DNA of 64,000 nucleotides, taken from assembly GCA_041394845.1 (NCBI GenBank), contig JAWKHL010000001.1, forward strand, positions 868,001-932,000, in the 5' to 3' direction. Within the stretch, counting starts at the first letter, position 1; each line of letters starts with the position of its first letter. Of this stretch, positions 34,717-45,300 are shown piece after piece. A model generated the notes under the pieces. It was not told where the DNA came from. It saw nothing but the letters and a program-made list of their open reading frames with translations, and did not search any database. This DNA is from JAHCHG01 sp041394845 (GTDB lineage: Bacteria > Acidobacteriota > Blastocatellia > Pyrinomonadales > Pyrinomonadaceae). The translations under genes were made by a program, and so were the position numbers.

Positions 34717-37146
34717 ATGCAAGAATTCACAGACCAAATGCCGTCGGATATTTCCCGTTTCCCGATGGTTCCTATCCGCGATGTAGTTATTTTTCCCTTT
34801 ACCAAGGTGGCCTTTAAGATCGGTCGGCCGAGTTCGGTTCGGGCTCTTGAACAGGCCATGAACGGCGAGCGGAATATCTTCCTGGCGACCCAGCACGATG
34901 CCACTGTTGACGAACCAAATACGGATCAGATCTATCAGGTCGGAACATTGGGGCGGATCCTGCAGGCCCAGAAACAGGAGAACGGACAGATCAAGGTCGT
35001 GGTCGAAGGTCGCGAGCGGGGTCAGGCCGTCGGTTTCGAACAGGACGACGAGGGAATGTTCTACGCCTTGGTCAGGAAGGTTCAGTCAGTCGATGAATCG
35101 GGTTACAGAACCGACGGTCTGTTGCAAAAAATCCACGGTCTGGTGGAACAATTTCTGCGGGTTTCACCGGACGCCTACACCGACGCTCTTCACGCCAGTT
35201 TGCGGGGGATCTCCGCCGCCCAGATCGCCGATTCGATGAGTTCGCATTTGCGGATCGCGGTTGAGGAAAAACAAAAATTGCTGGAAACCTTTTCGGTTCA
35301 GGAACGCCTTCAAAAACTGATCGAAATCCTTGAGGTCGAGATCGAGAAAAAACAACTCGACCGGACCGTTCACGCCCGCACCAAAAAGCAGATGGACAAA
35401 CATCAGCGCGAATACTATCTGAACGAACAGATCAAGGCCATCCACAAAGAATTGGGCCGCAAGGACGAAAAGGCCGAACTGGAGGAACTGAAAAAGAAGA
35501 TCGAGGAGGCCGGGATGACCGAAGAGGCCAAGGAAAAGGCCATGCAGGAATTTTCCCGTCTGGAGGCGATGCCCCCGATGTCGGCCGAATCCACGGTTTC
35601 CCGGACATATCTCGATTGGCTGATCAACGTCCCCTGGAAACAGGCTTCCGATGAAATCAATGATCTGGGCGAGGCCGAGGACGTTCTCAATGAAGACCAT
35701 TACGGTCTGGAAAAGATCAAGGAAAGGATCCTTGAATATCTGGCCGTTCGCCAGTTGGTGAAAAACCCGCGCGGCACGATCCTTTGTTTTGTCGGCCCTC
35801 CGGGGGTCGGTAAAACTTCTCTGGGAAAATCGATCGCCAACGCCACCGGGCGTAAATTCGTTCGTTTGTCGCTCGGCGGGGTTCACGACGAAGCCGAGAT
35901 CCGCGGACATCGCCGGACTTATATCGGGGCTTTGCCGGGGCAGATCGTCCAATTGATGAAGCGGGCCGGAACCGTCAATCCCGTGATTTTACTTGATGAG
36001 GTCGATAAACTCGGAAAGGATTTTCGGGGCGATCCGTCGGCCGCACTGCTCGAAGTTCTCGATCCCGAACAAAACAACACTTTCCGGGATCATTATCTGG
36101 ATGTTGATTACGATCTGTCGCAGGTGTTTTTCATCGCCACCGCCAATGTCCTTCACACCATCCCTCCGGCGCTTCAGGATCGTCTGGAGATCTTGAACCT
36201 GTCCGGTTACACCGAGAGGGAAAAGGTCGAGATCGCCAAACGCCATTTGATCAGAAAGCAGGCCGAGGGCAACGGTTTGGAAGAAGCCCGGGTGAAGTTC
36301 ACCGAAGACGGAATTCTGGAATTGATCCGCCATTACACCCGCGAGGCCGGGGTCAGAAGTCTTGAAAGACAGATCAGTTCCTGTCTGAGAAAGGTCGCCC
36401 GAAAATTCGTGGCCTCCGATCTCAACGAGAGTTTCAAAGAGGTTATTGATGCCGAAAAGGTTCGGGAACTTCTCGGAACCATCAAATACAGAAAACAGGA
36501 TATCGCCCGTAAAAGCGAGATCGGTCTCGTCAACGGTTTGGCCTGGACCGAGGTCGGGGGCGAGGTTCTGCAGGTTGAAGCGACCCTCGTAAAAGGAAAG
36601 GGAGAGGTTACTTTAACCGGAAAACTGGGAGAAGTAATGCAGGAATCGGCGCGAGCGGCCTTGACCTGCGTCCGGACCCGAGCCGAAAAACTTGAAATTG
36701 ACCACGACGAGTTCACCAAAAAAGATCTCCACATTCACGTCCCGGAAGGTGCGATTCCAAAGGACGGTCCCTCGGCGGGCATAACTTTGGCAACGGCCAT
36801 GGTTTCCGCCCTGACCAGTCGGCCGGCCCGCCACGATGTGGCCATGACCGGTGAAATAACCCTTCGCGGAAAGGTCCTGCCGATCGGGGGAGTCAAAGAG
36901 AAACTTCTGGCCGCCCACCGATTCGGTTTGAAAACCATAATCCTTTCCAAAGATAATGAAAAGGATCTGGCGGATGTTCCCGAGGAGGTGCTGGAAGAAT
37001 TAACGATCCACGTCGTGGATACGGTCGACGAAGTTTTAGACCTCGTTCTGGAAGACAAAGTGGAGGGCGGGGCGATTTCCAGCGGAACGCGCCCGGTTTG
37101 GACGACCGAGCCTCCTTCGCAGGACATTTCGACCACCATCGAATGA
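34717..37146 (+). CDS. lon: ATP-dependent protease La
   Basis: An 809-residue Lon protease. The N-terminal substrate domain begins with FPMVPIRDVVIFPF (about residues 14-200), followed by a coiled region. The AAA+ module has Walker A GPPGVGKTSLGKS and Walker B VILLDEVDKLG. The protease domain has the Ser-Lys dyad Ser686 (PKDGPSAG) and Lys729 (GGVKEKLL). It degrades misfolded and regulatory proteins in the cytoplasm. It is a single-gene unit with a terminator-like structure downstream. No heat-shock CIRCE element is seen upstream. Confidence 0.98.
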   Translation: MQEFTDQMPSDISRFPMVPIRDVVIFPFTKVAFKIGRPSSVRALEQAMNGERNIFLATQHDATVDEPNTDQIYQVGTLGRILQAQKQENGQIKVVVEGRERGQAVGFEQDDEGMFYALVRKVQSVDESGYRTDGLLQKIHGLVEQFLRVSPDAYTDALHASLRGISAAQIADSMSSHLRIAVEEKQKLLETFSVQERLQKLIEILEVEIEKKQLDRTVHARTKKQMDKHQREYYLNEQIKAIHKELGRKDEKAELEELKKKIEEAGMTEEAKEKAMQEFSRLEAMPPMSAESTVSRTYLDWLINVPWKQASDEINDLGEAEDVLNEDHYGLEKIKERILEYLAVRQLVKNPRGTILCFVGPPGVGKTSLGKSIANATGRKFVRLSLGGVHDEAEIRGHRRTYIGALPGQIVQLMKRAGTVNPVILLDEVDKLGKDFRGDPSAALLEVLDPEQNNTFRDHYLDVDYDLSQVFFIATANVLHTIPPALQDRLEILNLSGYTEREKVEIAKRHLIRKQAEGNGLEEARVKFTEDGILELIRHYTREAGVRSLERQISSCLRKVARKFVASDLNESFKEVIDAEKVRELLGTIKYRKQDIARKSEIGLVNGLAWTEVGGEVLQVEATLVKGKGEVTLTGKLGEVMQESARAALTCVRTRAEKLEIDHDEFTKKDLHIHVPEGAIPKDGPSAGITLATAMVSALTSRPARHDVAMTGEITLRGKVLPIGGVKEKLLAAHRFGLKTIILSKDNEKDLADVPEEVLEELTIHVVDTVDEVLDLVLEDKVEGGAISSGTRPVWTTEPPSQDISTTIE

Positions 37147-37180
37147 TCTTCCGGCCGAAAAAAGACCGGATAAAGAAGAA

Positions 37181-37264
37181 AAAACAAACCCGCAGAAAAT
37201 CGGAGCCGATTGACCTCGACAGCAGTCCTCAATCCGTTCGGAATCTTTTCGGCGGGTTTGTTTT
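37181..37264 (+). terminator. terminator-like long stem after lon
   Basis: A 13-bp perfect stem, AAAACAAACCCGC (37181-37193) with GCGGGTTTGTTTT (37252-37264), encloses a 58-nt region with its own ATCGG/CCGAT hairpin. The T run at the 3' end fits termination; the A run gives the same on the minus strand. Confidence 0.55.
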
Positions 37265-37371
37265 CCTTGGAGGCCGTTTGATCTTGTTAAAAAAATGTTA
37301 TGGAAAATAGTTTCCAATTATCGTAGAATACGGCCAGCCAAACCTTTTACCAATAAAAACAGGAGAAAAGA

Positions 37372-37812
37372 ATGAAAAAAGTCGAATCAGCCAATTTGAT
37401 TTTAAAACTCTATGAACTGCGTCGCGAGGAAACCATGCGAAAAGCCAGAAATTGGTTTGTCAGGTTTTTTCCGGAAACCGTCGATGATGTGTTGCAGGTT
37501 TATATGGATGAGGAATCAAGCGCTTATTTAAGGATGGTTCTTTCCTATTGGGATATGGCGGCGTCCTTCGTCAATCAGGGGGCGATCGACGAGGAGATGT
37601 TCAATGAAACCAACGGCGAGCATATCATGGTTTTCAGTAAGATCGCACCTTTTCTGGATGAACTGCGGGAAAGATTCCAACTTCCCAATATGTATTTGAA
37701 TCTGGAAAAGTTAATAATGCGGATGCCCGATTCCCGGGAAATGCTCAACAAACGCCGGGAAATGATGAAGGCCTGGGTGGAGCAAAGGGCCAAAATTGCC
37801 AGGGCCGGTTAG
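37372..37812 (+). CDS. conserved hypothetical helical protein
   Basis: A 146-residue soluble, mostly alpha-helical protein with no signal peptide or membrane segment. It has a region DEESSAYLRMVLSYWDMAASFVN (broken here) followed by EEMFNETNGEHIMVFSKIAPFL, which looks like a small helical bundle. The ATG has a strong Shine-Dalgarno sequence (AGGAG). The family is not recognised. It stands alone between lon and the murQ unit, and a 15-bp hairpin follows its stop by 30 bp. Confidence 0.75.
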   Translation: MKKVESANLILKLYELRREETMRKARNWFVRFFPETVDDVLQVYMDEESSAYLRMVLSYWDMAASFVNQGAIDEEMFNETNGEHIMVFSKIAPFLDELRERFQLPNMYLNLEKLIMRMPDSREMLNKRREMMKAWVEQRAKIARAG

Positions 37813-37841
37813 TTTTTCGGGCGAAATGCCGAATTGATGGA

Positions 37842-37881
37842 GAAAGCGGTTTCGGGGAATCCAATACCCGAAACCGCTTTC
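37842..37881 (+). terminator. 15-bp perfect hairpin after the hypothetical gene
   Basis: GAAAGCGGTTTCGGG (37842-37856) with its complement at 37867-37881, 10-nt loop, then TTGTTG. The T run is poor, so termination is likely but not certain. It lies inside the upstream extension of the murQ reading frame, which is one reason to place the murQ start further down. Confidence 0.5.
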
Positions 37882-38016
37882 TTGTTGAAGAAAACACGAA
37901 CTCTCGATTTTTCAATTTTGCTGAGAATACCTCGCTTTTTTACCCGCACCCAAAAAACATTTGAAACCCCGGAAAATACCTTGACCTGCCGGGGAAACAA
38001 AGGCATTCTTGCAAAA

Positions 38017-38907
38017 GTGATTCCCTTAACCGAACAAGAAAACCCCCGCTCAAGGGACATCGACCGGATGTCGGTTTTGGAAGCGGTGAAGTTGATCAAT
38101 GATGAGGATCAAAAGGTTTCTCAGGCGATCGGGGAGGTTCTTCCGCAGATCGCTCAAACCATTGAAAGAATTGTCCCGAGGTTAAAGAAAGGGGGACGGC
38201 TTTTTTACATCGGAACCGGAACAAGCGGGCGTCTCGGGGTTTTGGATGCCAGCGAGATCCCCCCCACCTTTGGAGTGTCCGGGGAAATGATCCAGGGGAT
38301 CATCGCCGGAGGACACAAGGCGCTTTATCAGGCGACGGAAACGAGCGAGGATGACGGGGCGGCCGGTTCGGAGGAACTGGAAAAAAGAGATTTGAAAGCC
38401 GGGGATGTGGTTATTGGAATCGCGGCTTCCGGTCGCACTCCGTTCACGGTTGAAGCCGTCAGATTTGCACGGGAACTGGGCTGTTTCACCGTCGGAATAA
38501 CCTCCGTTCCAGATTCGCCGATCACCAGGGCGGCGGAAATTTCGATCGTTCCCGAAACCGGCCCCGAGGTAATTACGGGTTCGACCCGGCTTAAAGCCGG
38601 AACGGCTCAAAAAATGATTCTCAACATGATCTCGACCGTGGTGATGATCGGGTTGGGGTATGTTCGGGGAAACCGGATGACAAATGTAAAACCGGGCAAT
38701 GCCAAGTTAAGAGAAAGGACTCTGAGGATTTTGAAGGCGGAAACCGGTTTGGATGAAAAAGCGGCCCGGGATCTTTTGGGCCGGGCGGAGGGGGATCTGC
38801 GGGTGGCTTTGGTGATGAGGGGGGCAAATGTGGATCAAAAAACGGCGATTGCCGCTTTGGAAGATTCAAATTTCGTCATCGAACGGGCCATCGCTTCATT
38901 AATATGA
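38017..38907 (+). CDS. murQ: N-acetylmuramic acid 6-phosphate etherase
   Basis: This enzyme cleaves the lactyl ether of MurNAc-6-P to give GlcNAc-6-P and D-lactate in the cytoplasm. The SIS-domain motifs are clear: IGTGTSGRLGVLDASEIPPTFG (shown here as the family block, with catalytic-type Glu80 in DASE) and GIAASGRTPFTVEA, plus a C-terminal UBA-like segment. A GTG at 38017 gives 296 residues starting MIPLTEQENPRSRDIDRMS, matching MurQ starts and length. The frame is open back to 37834 but crosses a 15-bp hairpin. A TTGACC-type -35 element lies at 37981. It overlaps the symporter gene by 4 bp (ATGA), so the two are translationally coupled. Confidence 0.93.
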   Translation: MIPLTEQENPRSRDIDRMSVLEAVKLINDEDQKVSQAIGEVLPQIAQTIERIVPRLKKGGRLFYIGTGTSGRLGVLDASEIPPTFGVSGEMIQGIIAGGHKALYQATETSEDDGAAGSEELEKRDLKAGDVVIGIAASGRTPFTVEAVRFARELGCFTVGITSVPDSPITRAAEISIVPETGPEVITGSTRLKAGTAQKMILNMISTVVMIGLGYVRGNRMTNVKPGNAKLRERTLRILKAETGLDEKAARDLLGRAEGDLRVALVMRGANVDQKTAIAALEDSNFVIERAIASLI

Positions 38908-40406
38908 AAATACTTGATCTGATAATAATTTTCGGCTATTTGATCGGGGTAACTCTTTTCGGAATTTGGTTTTCCAAAAAACAGGAAACCACCGAGGATT
39001 ATTTCGTCGGCGACCGGGAGGTTCCCTGGTGGGCCATCGCCGCTTCCATCGTGGCGACCGAAACCTCGACCATTACTTTTATTTCGGTCCCCGGAATAGC
39101 TTTCGCCAAGGGGGGGAATTTCCAATTTCTTCAACTCGTATTCGGTTATATGCTGGGGCGGGTCGTGATTTCATTGATATTCATCCCGCTTTATTTTCGG
39201 GGGGAACTTCAAACCGTTTACCAGCTTTTGGGGGAGCGTTTCGGTTCGAAAGTAAAGATGCTGGCTTCGGCCCTGTTCGTGATCATGCGGAACATCGCCG
39301 ACGGGATCAGACTGCTCCTGACGGCGATTGTCTTGGCGGCCGTTTACGTTGCGTTTCAACCGGGTGCAAATACCAATCTGGTGATCGCCGGTTCAATCAT
39401 CCTGCTCGGAGTGGTGATGATCATTTTTACCTATTACGGCGGGATGGAGGCCGTCATTTGGGTCGAGGTGATCCAACTCGGGATCTATATCGCGGGGGCG
39501 GTCGCGGCCGCCTGGGTGATGGCCGGTCAGATCGAAGGCGGGTTTTCAGCCGCGATCGAAGTGGGACGAAAATTCGACAAGTTCGACCTTTTTGATTTTA
39601 CTTTCGATCTGACCAAAACCTTTACCTTTTGGTCGGGTTTGATCGGCGGATGTTTTTTGACGATGTCCACCCACGGAACCGACCAATATTTGGTTCAGCG
39701 GTATCTGTGCACCGATAAACCGAGCCGCGCTTCGCTCGCCCTCCTCTCATCCGGGGCGGTCATTCTCGGGCAATTCATCGGATTTTTATTAATCGGGGTA
39801 CTGTTGTTCGCTTTTTACGCTCCGTATAACGCGGCCGAATATGCCAACGCCGGTGTGGCCGGTTCGGGCGTTCCCGGAACATTCCCTTTCGCCGGCGGGG
39901 ATCAGGTTTTTCCGGATTTTATCACCAAGTTCATGCCTTCGGGATTGAGCGGACTGGTTGTCGCCGCCATATTTGCGGCGGCGCTTTCAAGTTCGCTGAA
40001 TTCGATCGCCGCCACCTTCGTCAATGATCTTTACAAACCCTTTAGGCCGGAATCGGACGATAAACATCTGCTTCGCATCTCACATTGGTTGACCTTGTTT
40101 TTCGGAATAATTCAGATTTTGGTGGCTTTGGGGATGATGGGGCAAAACCGTTCCGCGCTCGATCAGGCATTGTCGGTCGCTTCACTGATAAACGGGCCGG
40201 TACTGGGGGTTTTTCTGGTCGGAACATTTTTGCCGAGAGTGCGGGAAAAGGCGGCTTTGGGGGCGATGCTCCTGAGTTGCGCCGTTATGATCTACATCAG
40301 GTTTTTAACGCCGCTGGCCTGGACCTGGTACGTTTTGATCGGCAGTTTACTGACATTTTCGGCGGCGGGTTTGTTTAGTTTATTTTTGAAGGAAAAGGCG
40401 GGGTAA
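38904..40406 (+). CDS. SSS-family sodium:solute symporter, predicted amino-sugar importer
   Basis: A 500-residue inner-membrane transporter with about 13 helices. The sodium/solute symporter pattern is visible in ETTEDYFVGDREVPWWAIA (early), the TETSTITFISVPGIAFAKG helix, and GLSGLVVAAIFAAALSSSLNSIAATFVNDLYK (residues given as two family blocks). Its substrate cannot be read from sequence. The 4-bp overlap with murQ and the nagZ gene 8 bp after it suggest MurNAc, GlcNAc or an anhydro-sugar. This would replace the MurP phosphotransferase of other salvage systems and require a separate kinase, which is present at 49779. Confidence 0.9.
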   Translation: MKILDLIIIFGYLIGVTLFGIWFSKKQETTEDYFVGDREVPWWAIAASIVATETSTITFISVPGIAFAKGGNFQFLQLVFGYMLGRVVISLIFIPLYFRGELQTVYQLLGERFGSKVKMLASALFVIMRNIADGIRLLLTAIVLAAVYVAFQPGANTNLVIAGSIILLGVVMIIFTYYGGMEAVIWVEVIQLGIYIAGAVAAAWVMAGQIEGGFSAAIEVGRKFDKFDLFDFTFDLTKTFTFWSGLIGGCFLTMSTHGTDQYLVQRYLCTDKPSRASLALLSSGAVILGQFIGFLLIGVLLFAFYAPYNAAEYANAGVAGSGVPGTFPFAGGDQVFPDFITKFMPSGLSGLVVAAIFAAALSSSLNSIAATFVNDLYKPFRPESDDKHLLRISHWLTLFFGIIQILVALGMMGQNRSALDQALSVASLINGPVLGVFLVGTFLPRVREKAALGAMLLSCAVMIYIRFLTPLAWTWYVLIGSLLTFSAAGLFSLFLKEKAG

Positions 40407-40413
40407 GATATTT

Positions 40414-42225
40414 ATGAAAAAGATTTACCTGGGAGTTTTGTTTTTGATTTTGTTGTTCTCCAATTCCTCGCGAAGCGTTTTGGGTGATGATTCGGGACCA
40501 AATTTTCGGCCATCGGAAAGGGCTTACAAATGGGCGGAAAAGAAAATGAAAAAGATGAGTCTTGAAGAAAAGATCGGCCAGCTCATCCAAATCGGAATCA
40601 ACGCCCGGTACCTAAACCAGCAAAGCCCGGAATTTCTCGAACTTCGTCGGCAGGTTACGGAAAACAAGGTGGGCGGGATCATTGTTTTTGTCGGGGGAGT
40701 TTACGAAACGGTTTTTCTCATCAACCGAATGCAGGAATTGACCGAAACCCCATTGTTGATCTCCTCGGATTTTGAGACCGGGGTCGCGATGCGGTTCGAG
40801 GACACTTTTAATTTCCCCTGGAACATGGCCATTGCCGCCACGGGCGACCCGGATTTCGCCCGGCGGGAAGGGGTGATCACCGCCCGGGAGGCAAGAGCTT
40901 TGGGCGTTCAATGGGCATTCGCCCCGGTTGTGGATGTCAACAATAATTCTCAAAATCCGGTGATAAATGTCCGCAGTTACGGGGAAGATCCGGCCGAGGT
41001 TTCCCGGTTTGCCTCGGCCTTTACTGATGGCCTGCAGAGCGGAAATGTTCTGGCCACGGCCAAGCATTTTCCCGGTCACGGAGATACGGCGGTCGATTCT
41101 CACAGGGGTTTGCCGATCATCGATCTGCCGATGTCGAGGTTGAAAAGCATCGAACTGGCGCCATTCAAATCTTTGATCGAGGCGGGTGTCGGTTCGGTAA
41201 TGATCTCGCACATCAGTCTTCCTCAAATCGACCCGACGCCGGTCGAGCCGCTGCAAAATGCTTACAAAGCCAACTTCGTTGAATCCGAGGTGGTGACTGA
41301 AAACGCCACCCTGCCGGCAACCCTTTCCCCGAAGGTCGTCGGCGATATTTTGATAAAGGATCTGCATTTTGACGGCCTGATCGTAACCGATGCGTTGGAT
41401 ATGAGCGGTTTGACCCTTTACTTTCAGCAGGATGAGGCGGCCGTTCGGGCAATTCTGGCCGGGGCCGATGTGTTATTGAAACCCGCCAACCCCGATCTGG
41501 CGATAAAAGGAATAAAAAATGCCGTTGAAACGGGGCGGATCTCAAAAGAAAGACTTGATCGTTCGGTCCGAAAAATTTTGGCCTGGAAATACAAACTCGG
41601 TTTGGAAAAACGAAAAATCACCCCGCTGGAGGAGATAGACAAGATCGTGTCTTCCAACGAAACCAGACAATTGTCGAATGAAATCGCCGAAAAAGCGATC
41701 ACTTTGGTTAAGGCCGAAGAAGGCGTCCTGCCGATTGATAAAACCAAAAAGCTGTTCTTTTTGGGGTTGACCAACGGGGAGGACCGGAATTTCGTCGCCA
41801 ATACCTTTCAAAGAACCCTGCGTCAATCTGGAGCCGTTTTCGAGACAGTGATTTTGGATGAACGCTCGACCGGGGAAGAGGTTAAACTGGCCCGGGAAAA
41901 AGCCTCCGGGGCCGATCTGATTATCACCGGGCTTTTCGGGCGGGTCCGCTCGGGAGCCAAAAACAGCGCGGGCTTGCCGGAAAAAGGGGCTGGTTTGTTA
42001 AAGGAAATTTTGAGTTCGGAAAAGAAAGTGATCAATTTGAGTTTTGGAAATCCTTATTTGTTGAACAATTTCCCCCAAATGAAAACCTATATCGTGGCCT
42101 ACGGCGATATGACAAGTTTGCAGAGAGCGGGTGCGAGAGCCATCCTTGGTGAGATAAAATTCAACGGAAAACTGCCCATTTCCCTTGGTGAGGAATACCC
42201 AAGGGGAACCGGATTGGCAAATTGA
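40414..42225 (+). CDS. nagZ: exported beta-N-acetylglucosaminidase, glycoside hydrolase family 3
   Basis: A 603-residue GH3 enzyme with an N-terminal signal peptide (MKKIYLGVLFLILLFSNSS). The catalytic domain (about residues 50-400) has the NagZ signature KHFPGHGDTAVDSHRGLP, which carries the His/Asp general acid-base pair, and the nucleophile loop VTDALDMSGL. A second domain (about 420-600) is present, as in two-domain NagZ of Bacillus subtilis and unlike the short cytoplasmic enterobacterial enzyme. It would remove GlcNAc from the non-reducing end of wall fragments in the periplasm or outside the cell. It closes the murQ-symporter-nagZ operon, and a terminator follows. Confidence 0.92.
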   Translation: MKKIYLGVLFLILLFSNSSRSVLGDDSGPNFRPSERAYKWAEKKMKKMSLEEKIGQLIQIGINARYLNQQSPEFLELRRQVTENKVGGIIVFVGGVYETVFLINRMQELTETPLLISSDFETGVAMRFEDTFNFPWNMAIAATGDPDFARREGVITAREARALGVQWAFAPVVDVNNNSQNPVINVRSYGEDPAEVSRFASAFTDGLQSGNVLATAKHFPGHGDTAVDSHRGLPIIDLPMSRLKSIELAPFKSLIEAGVGSVMISHISLPQIDPTPVEPLQNAYKANFVESEVVTENATLPATLSPKVVGDILIKDLHFDGLIVTDALDMSGLTLYFQQDEAAVRAILAGADVLLKPANPDLAIKGIKNAVETGRISKERLDRSVRKILAWKYKLGLEKRKITPLEEIDKIVSSNETRQLSNEIAEKAITLVKAEEGVLPIDKTKKLFFLGLTNGEDRNFVANTFQRTLRQSGAVFETVILDERSTGEEVKLAREKASGADLIITGLFGRVRSGAKNSAGLPEKGAGLLKEILSSEKKVINLSFGNPYLLNNFPQMKTYIVAYGDMTSLQRAGARAILGEIKFNGKLPISLGEEYPRGTGLAN

Positions 42226-42248
42226 ATTGAGATTGGCGAATAAGTTTG

Positions 42249-42288
42249 AAAAAAAAGGAGCGGGAATTTTTCCCCGCCCCCTTTTTTT
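42249..42288 (+). terminator. bidirectional terminator between nagZ and the TonB receptor
   Basis: AAAAAAAGG-GCGGG pairs with CCCGC-CCTTTTTTT with one mismatch (42249-42288). A and T runs are on both sides, fitting the convergent genes. Confidence 0.8.
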
Positions 42289-42321
42289 AGGACATGAAAT
42301 GTCCTCAGTTTTCAAAGTTTG

Positions 42322-45300
42322 CTACCAGTAGAATTTTGCCCCGAGTTGGATGGTTCTCGGGTCGCGAGCGGTCAGAACCTGACCGAAACTGGCAGAAGTT
42401 ACGTTGGTGCTCAAGGTGTTAAAGTTGGTGATGTTGAACACGTTAAATGCCTCACCGCGCAATTGCAACGACATTGTTTCATTGAAACGGAAATTTTTGG
42501 AAACCGTAAAATCAACCCTCCTCAGGGACGGGCCGTTTACAACTCCCCTCGGGGAAGAACCGACCACATTGGGAATGTTGGTGGCGCTTGAGAGGGGGTT
42601 GCGGGAGAAACAATCCGTATTGAACCATTGTTGTTGGGTTTGGGCCCCGCCGGTATTCGGATTACAGAGCAGATTCGGACGACCTCCGGCGACCAGTGCC
42701 GGGATGAAACCGAGCCCGGCCGGATCGAAACCGGAGGTGGTTATGGTAAAGGGAAGCCCGGTTTGATAGGTGGCGATTCCCTGAATTTCCCAACCGCCAA
42801 GCAATTTTCCGGCGAACCCTTTTTGGTTTCGGAAGAAGGGAAGTTCGTAAATGTAATTAAAGACCAATACGTGCCTTCGATCCAGCTGAGCCCGGCCGTA
42901 ATCGCCGCCGACATCCGAAGAATTCTGCGGGGCCGTCGAGCGGTCCGTTTGATTGTCGGTCAGGTTTTTCGCCCAGGTGTAGGCCAGATTTAACTGGGAA
43001 TTACCCGAAAAACGGTGCTGGGCAAAAACCTGTAAGCTGTGATAGTTGGAATTGTACCGCGGTTGAATGATATTTATCGACCGGAAGCCCCGGTAGGGAC
43101 GAATCTGATCGATGATCGTCGTATTGGCCGACGAGAAAAACGCCGACCCCGCATTTAGACAAGGTACGGTCGGGGTCGTGGAGGCTCCGACCGCGCACAT
43201 CGAATTTAAGGCAACACCGGGAGCCAGTTCGTTCAGTTCAAAGGCTCCGATCAGATGAACCCCGCGCGAACCGTAATAACCGACCGTCACCAAAGTGTTT
43301 TTTGTAAGCTGTTGTTGAAAATCCAAAGACCAGTGTTGCAGATAAGGCGTTTGCCAATCGCCCTGAATGGCCCGCAAACTGGCAACGGTGGTCGAGGCCG
43401 CCACAGTGCAATTGCCGCCGGGAACCGGGGTGTCGAGCCGAACGCCGGTTACGGAACAGGTTTGCTGGTAGGGCGGGTTGATGCCGATCTGCTGCAAAAG
43501 GGTTCCGTTTAAGACCTGATCGTGATAAATCCCGTATCCGGCTCGGATCGAGGTTTCACCCTTTCCGAAGGGATCCCAGGCCAGACCAACCCTGGGTGCG
43601 AAATCTTTTTTCGGTGCATCCACCACGAACTTACCCCAGGGCGAAGGGGTCGGCGTACAATTGAAATTGCTCGGGCCGGTTGTATAGTTTTGGGTGTTGG
43701 CGATGATGCCGTTGCAGAAATTCTTTCCGGCCGCCGCGATCCGGGCTCCGGAACCGGTAACCAGCGGAGCCGCCGAGGCCTGCCAGAGTTCGGGAACGAA
43801 GTTCGTCAGCCGACCGTTTTTATCGAAAGGCGCCCCGAAAAATGAATAACGAACGCCGAAATAGAGGGTCAGATTCCTTCGCAAACGCCATTCGTCCTGG
43901 GCGTACCATTCGAAGGTTTTCTGTCGCAGGTCGCCCGTATAATCGAAACTCGCCTGAGTCAGGGAAACATTCGTCCCCTGTAGGAAATTGGCCCATAGTT
44001 GGCGGGATTGATTCAATGATCCGGACACCCCCGTGGCCAGAACATTGGTGGTTGCGCCGGGTGTGTTGAAACCGCTGAAAACGCCCTCGTTGTTTCCGGC
44101 AAGGGCATTTTCGTTTTTCCGGTAAAGCGAGTAGATTGCCCCGAATTTCAAAGTGTGATTGCCTTTAACCCAGGCCAGACTTCCGCTGAAATTTTGCTTC
44201 CAGGAAAAGTTGTCGTAAGGCCCGAAACCTTGTAAATTGCTGAACCCGGCCCCGGAAATGGTCGGAACCCGGTCGCGTTGGTTTGAGTAGGGCAAGGCCG
44301 GTGTAATGGGTGAATTAGCCAGTGCCAATAAACCGATGTTGTTGCTCAAAATGGCGCCGTAACCGAAACGATAGCTGCCCTCGATAATCACATTTGGGCT
44401 GGCAACATAGGTTGATTGAAAGGTGTGGGTCCGGCCCGGCGAATTGGTTTCGGTCAAAGAAACCCCCGGAAGGCCGGAACCGCTGGAGAACAGGGAGTTG
44501 GCGTCCTGGGTCGGAATCCGGTCATTTTGGAAACGGTAATAAACCGACCATTTTTCGGTGAAACTGGTATCGAACTTAAAAATCTCCTGCCGGAAATCGG
44601 CGATGTTTCGAGTCGGGAACGAAAGCGTGTAGGGACTGGCCGGGTTGGAGGAATTGGGCAGGGGAAGATTGCCGTAAATAAAGTTCAAATACTGCTGGGA
44701 GATCGGATTGATCGGCCGTAAATTCGTGATCGGTGTGCCGGCGGGCAATTCCAAATTGCAGGTCGTGCCGGTCGCCTGGAGACAGATATTGACCGGGAAA
44801 ATGCCCTGCCTCAATTGGCTGTCGGGAACGGTTGACGTCAAAACCGGATAACGAATGTCTTTTCTCCATTCCTGAGAAAAGAAAAAGTAGGTTTTTTCGT
44901 AACGTTTGAAAACCGGGTCATTCAACGCATGTTCCCCGAAATTCAGGAAATAAACGGGACCACCGACGGTCCACCCGAAATTATTGTACCGAAAAGGTCT
45001 TCTCCGGGCTTTTCCATCGGAATCGCGTCCGGCCGCCGCCGTTTGGTTGGTGAAATAATCGTTGGCGTTGAATTTTTCATTCCGGACGAATTCGTAAAAG
45101 GTTCCGTGAAATCGATCGGTTCCGCTCCGGGTTACGACGTTTACCTGACCGCCGCCGCTCCGGCCGGATTCGGCCGGGTAAAGTGATCTTAAAACCTTAA
45201 ACTCTCCGATCGAATCGACGCTCGGATAGGCCTGAATGGTAAGATTTGAACCCCGGTCGGTGACGTCGGCCCCGTCCACGGTAAAAGTGTTCTGACTGCT

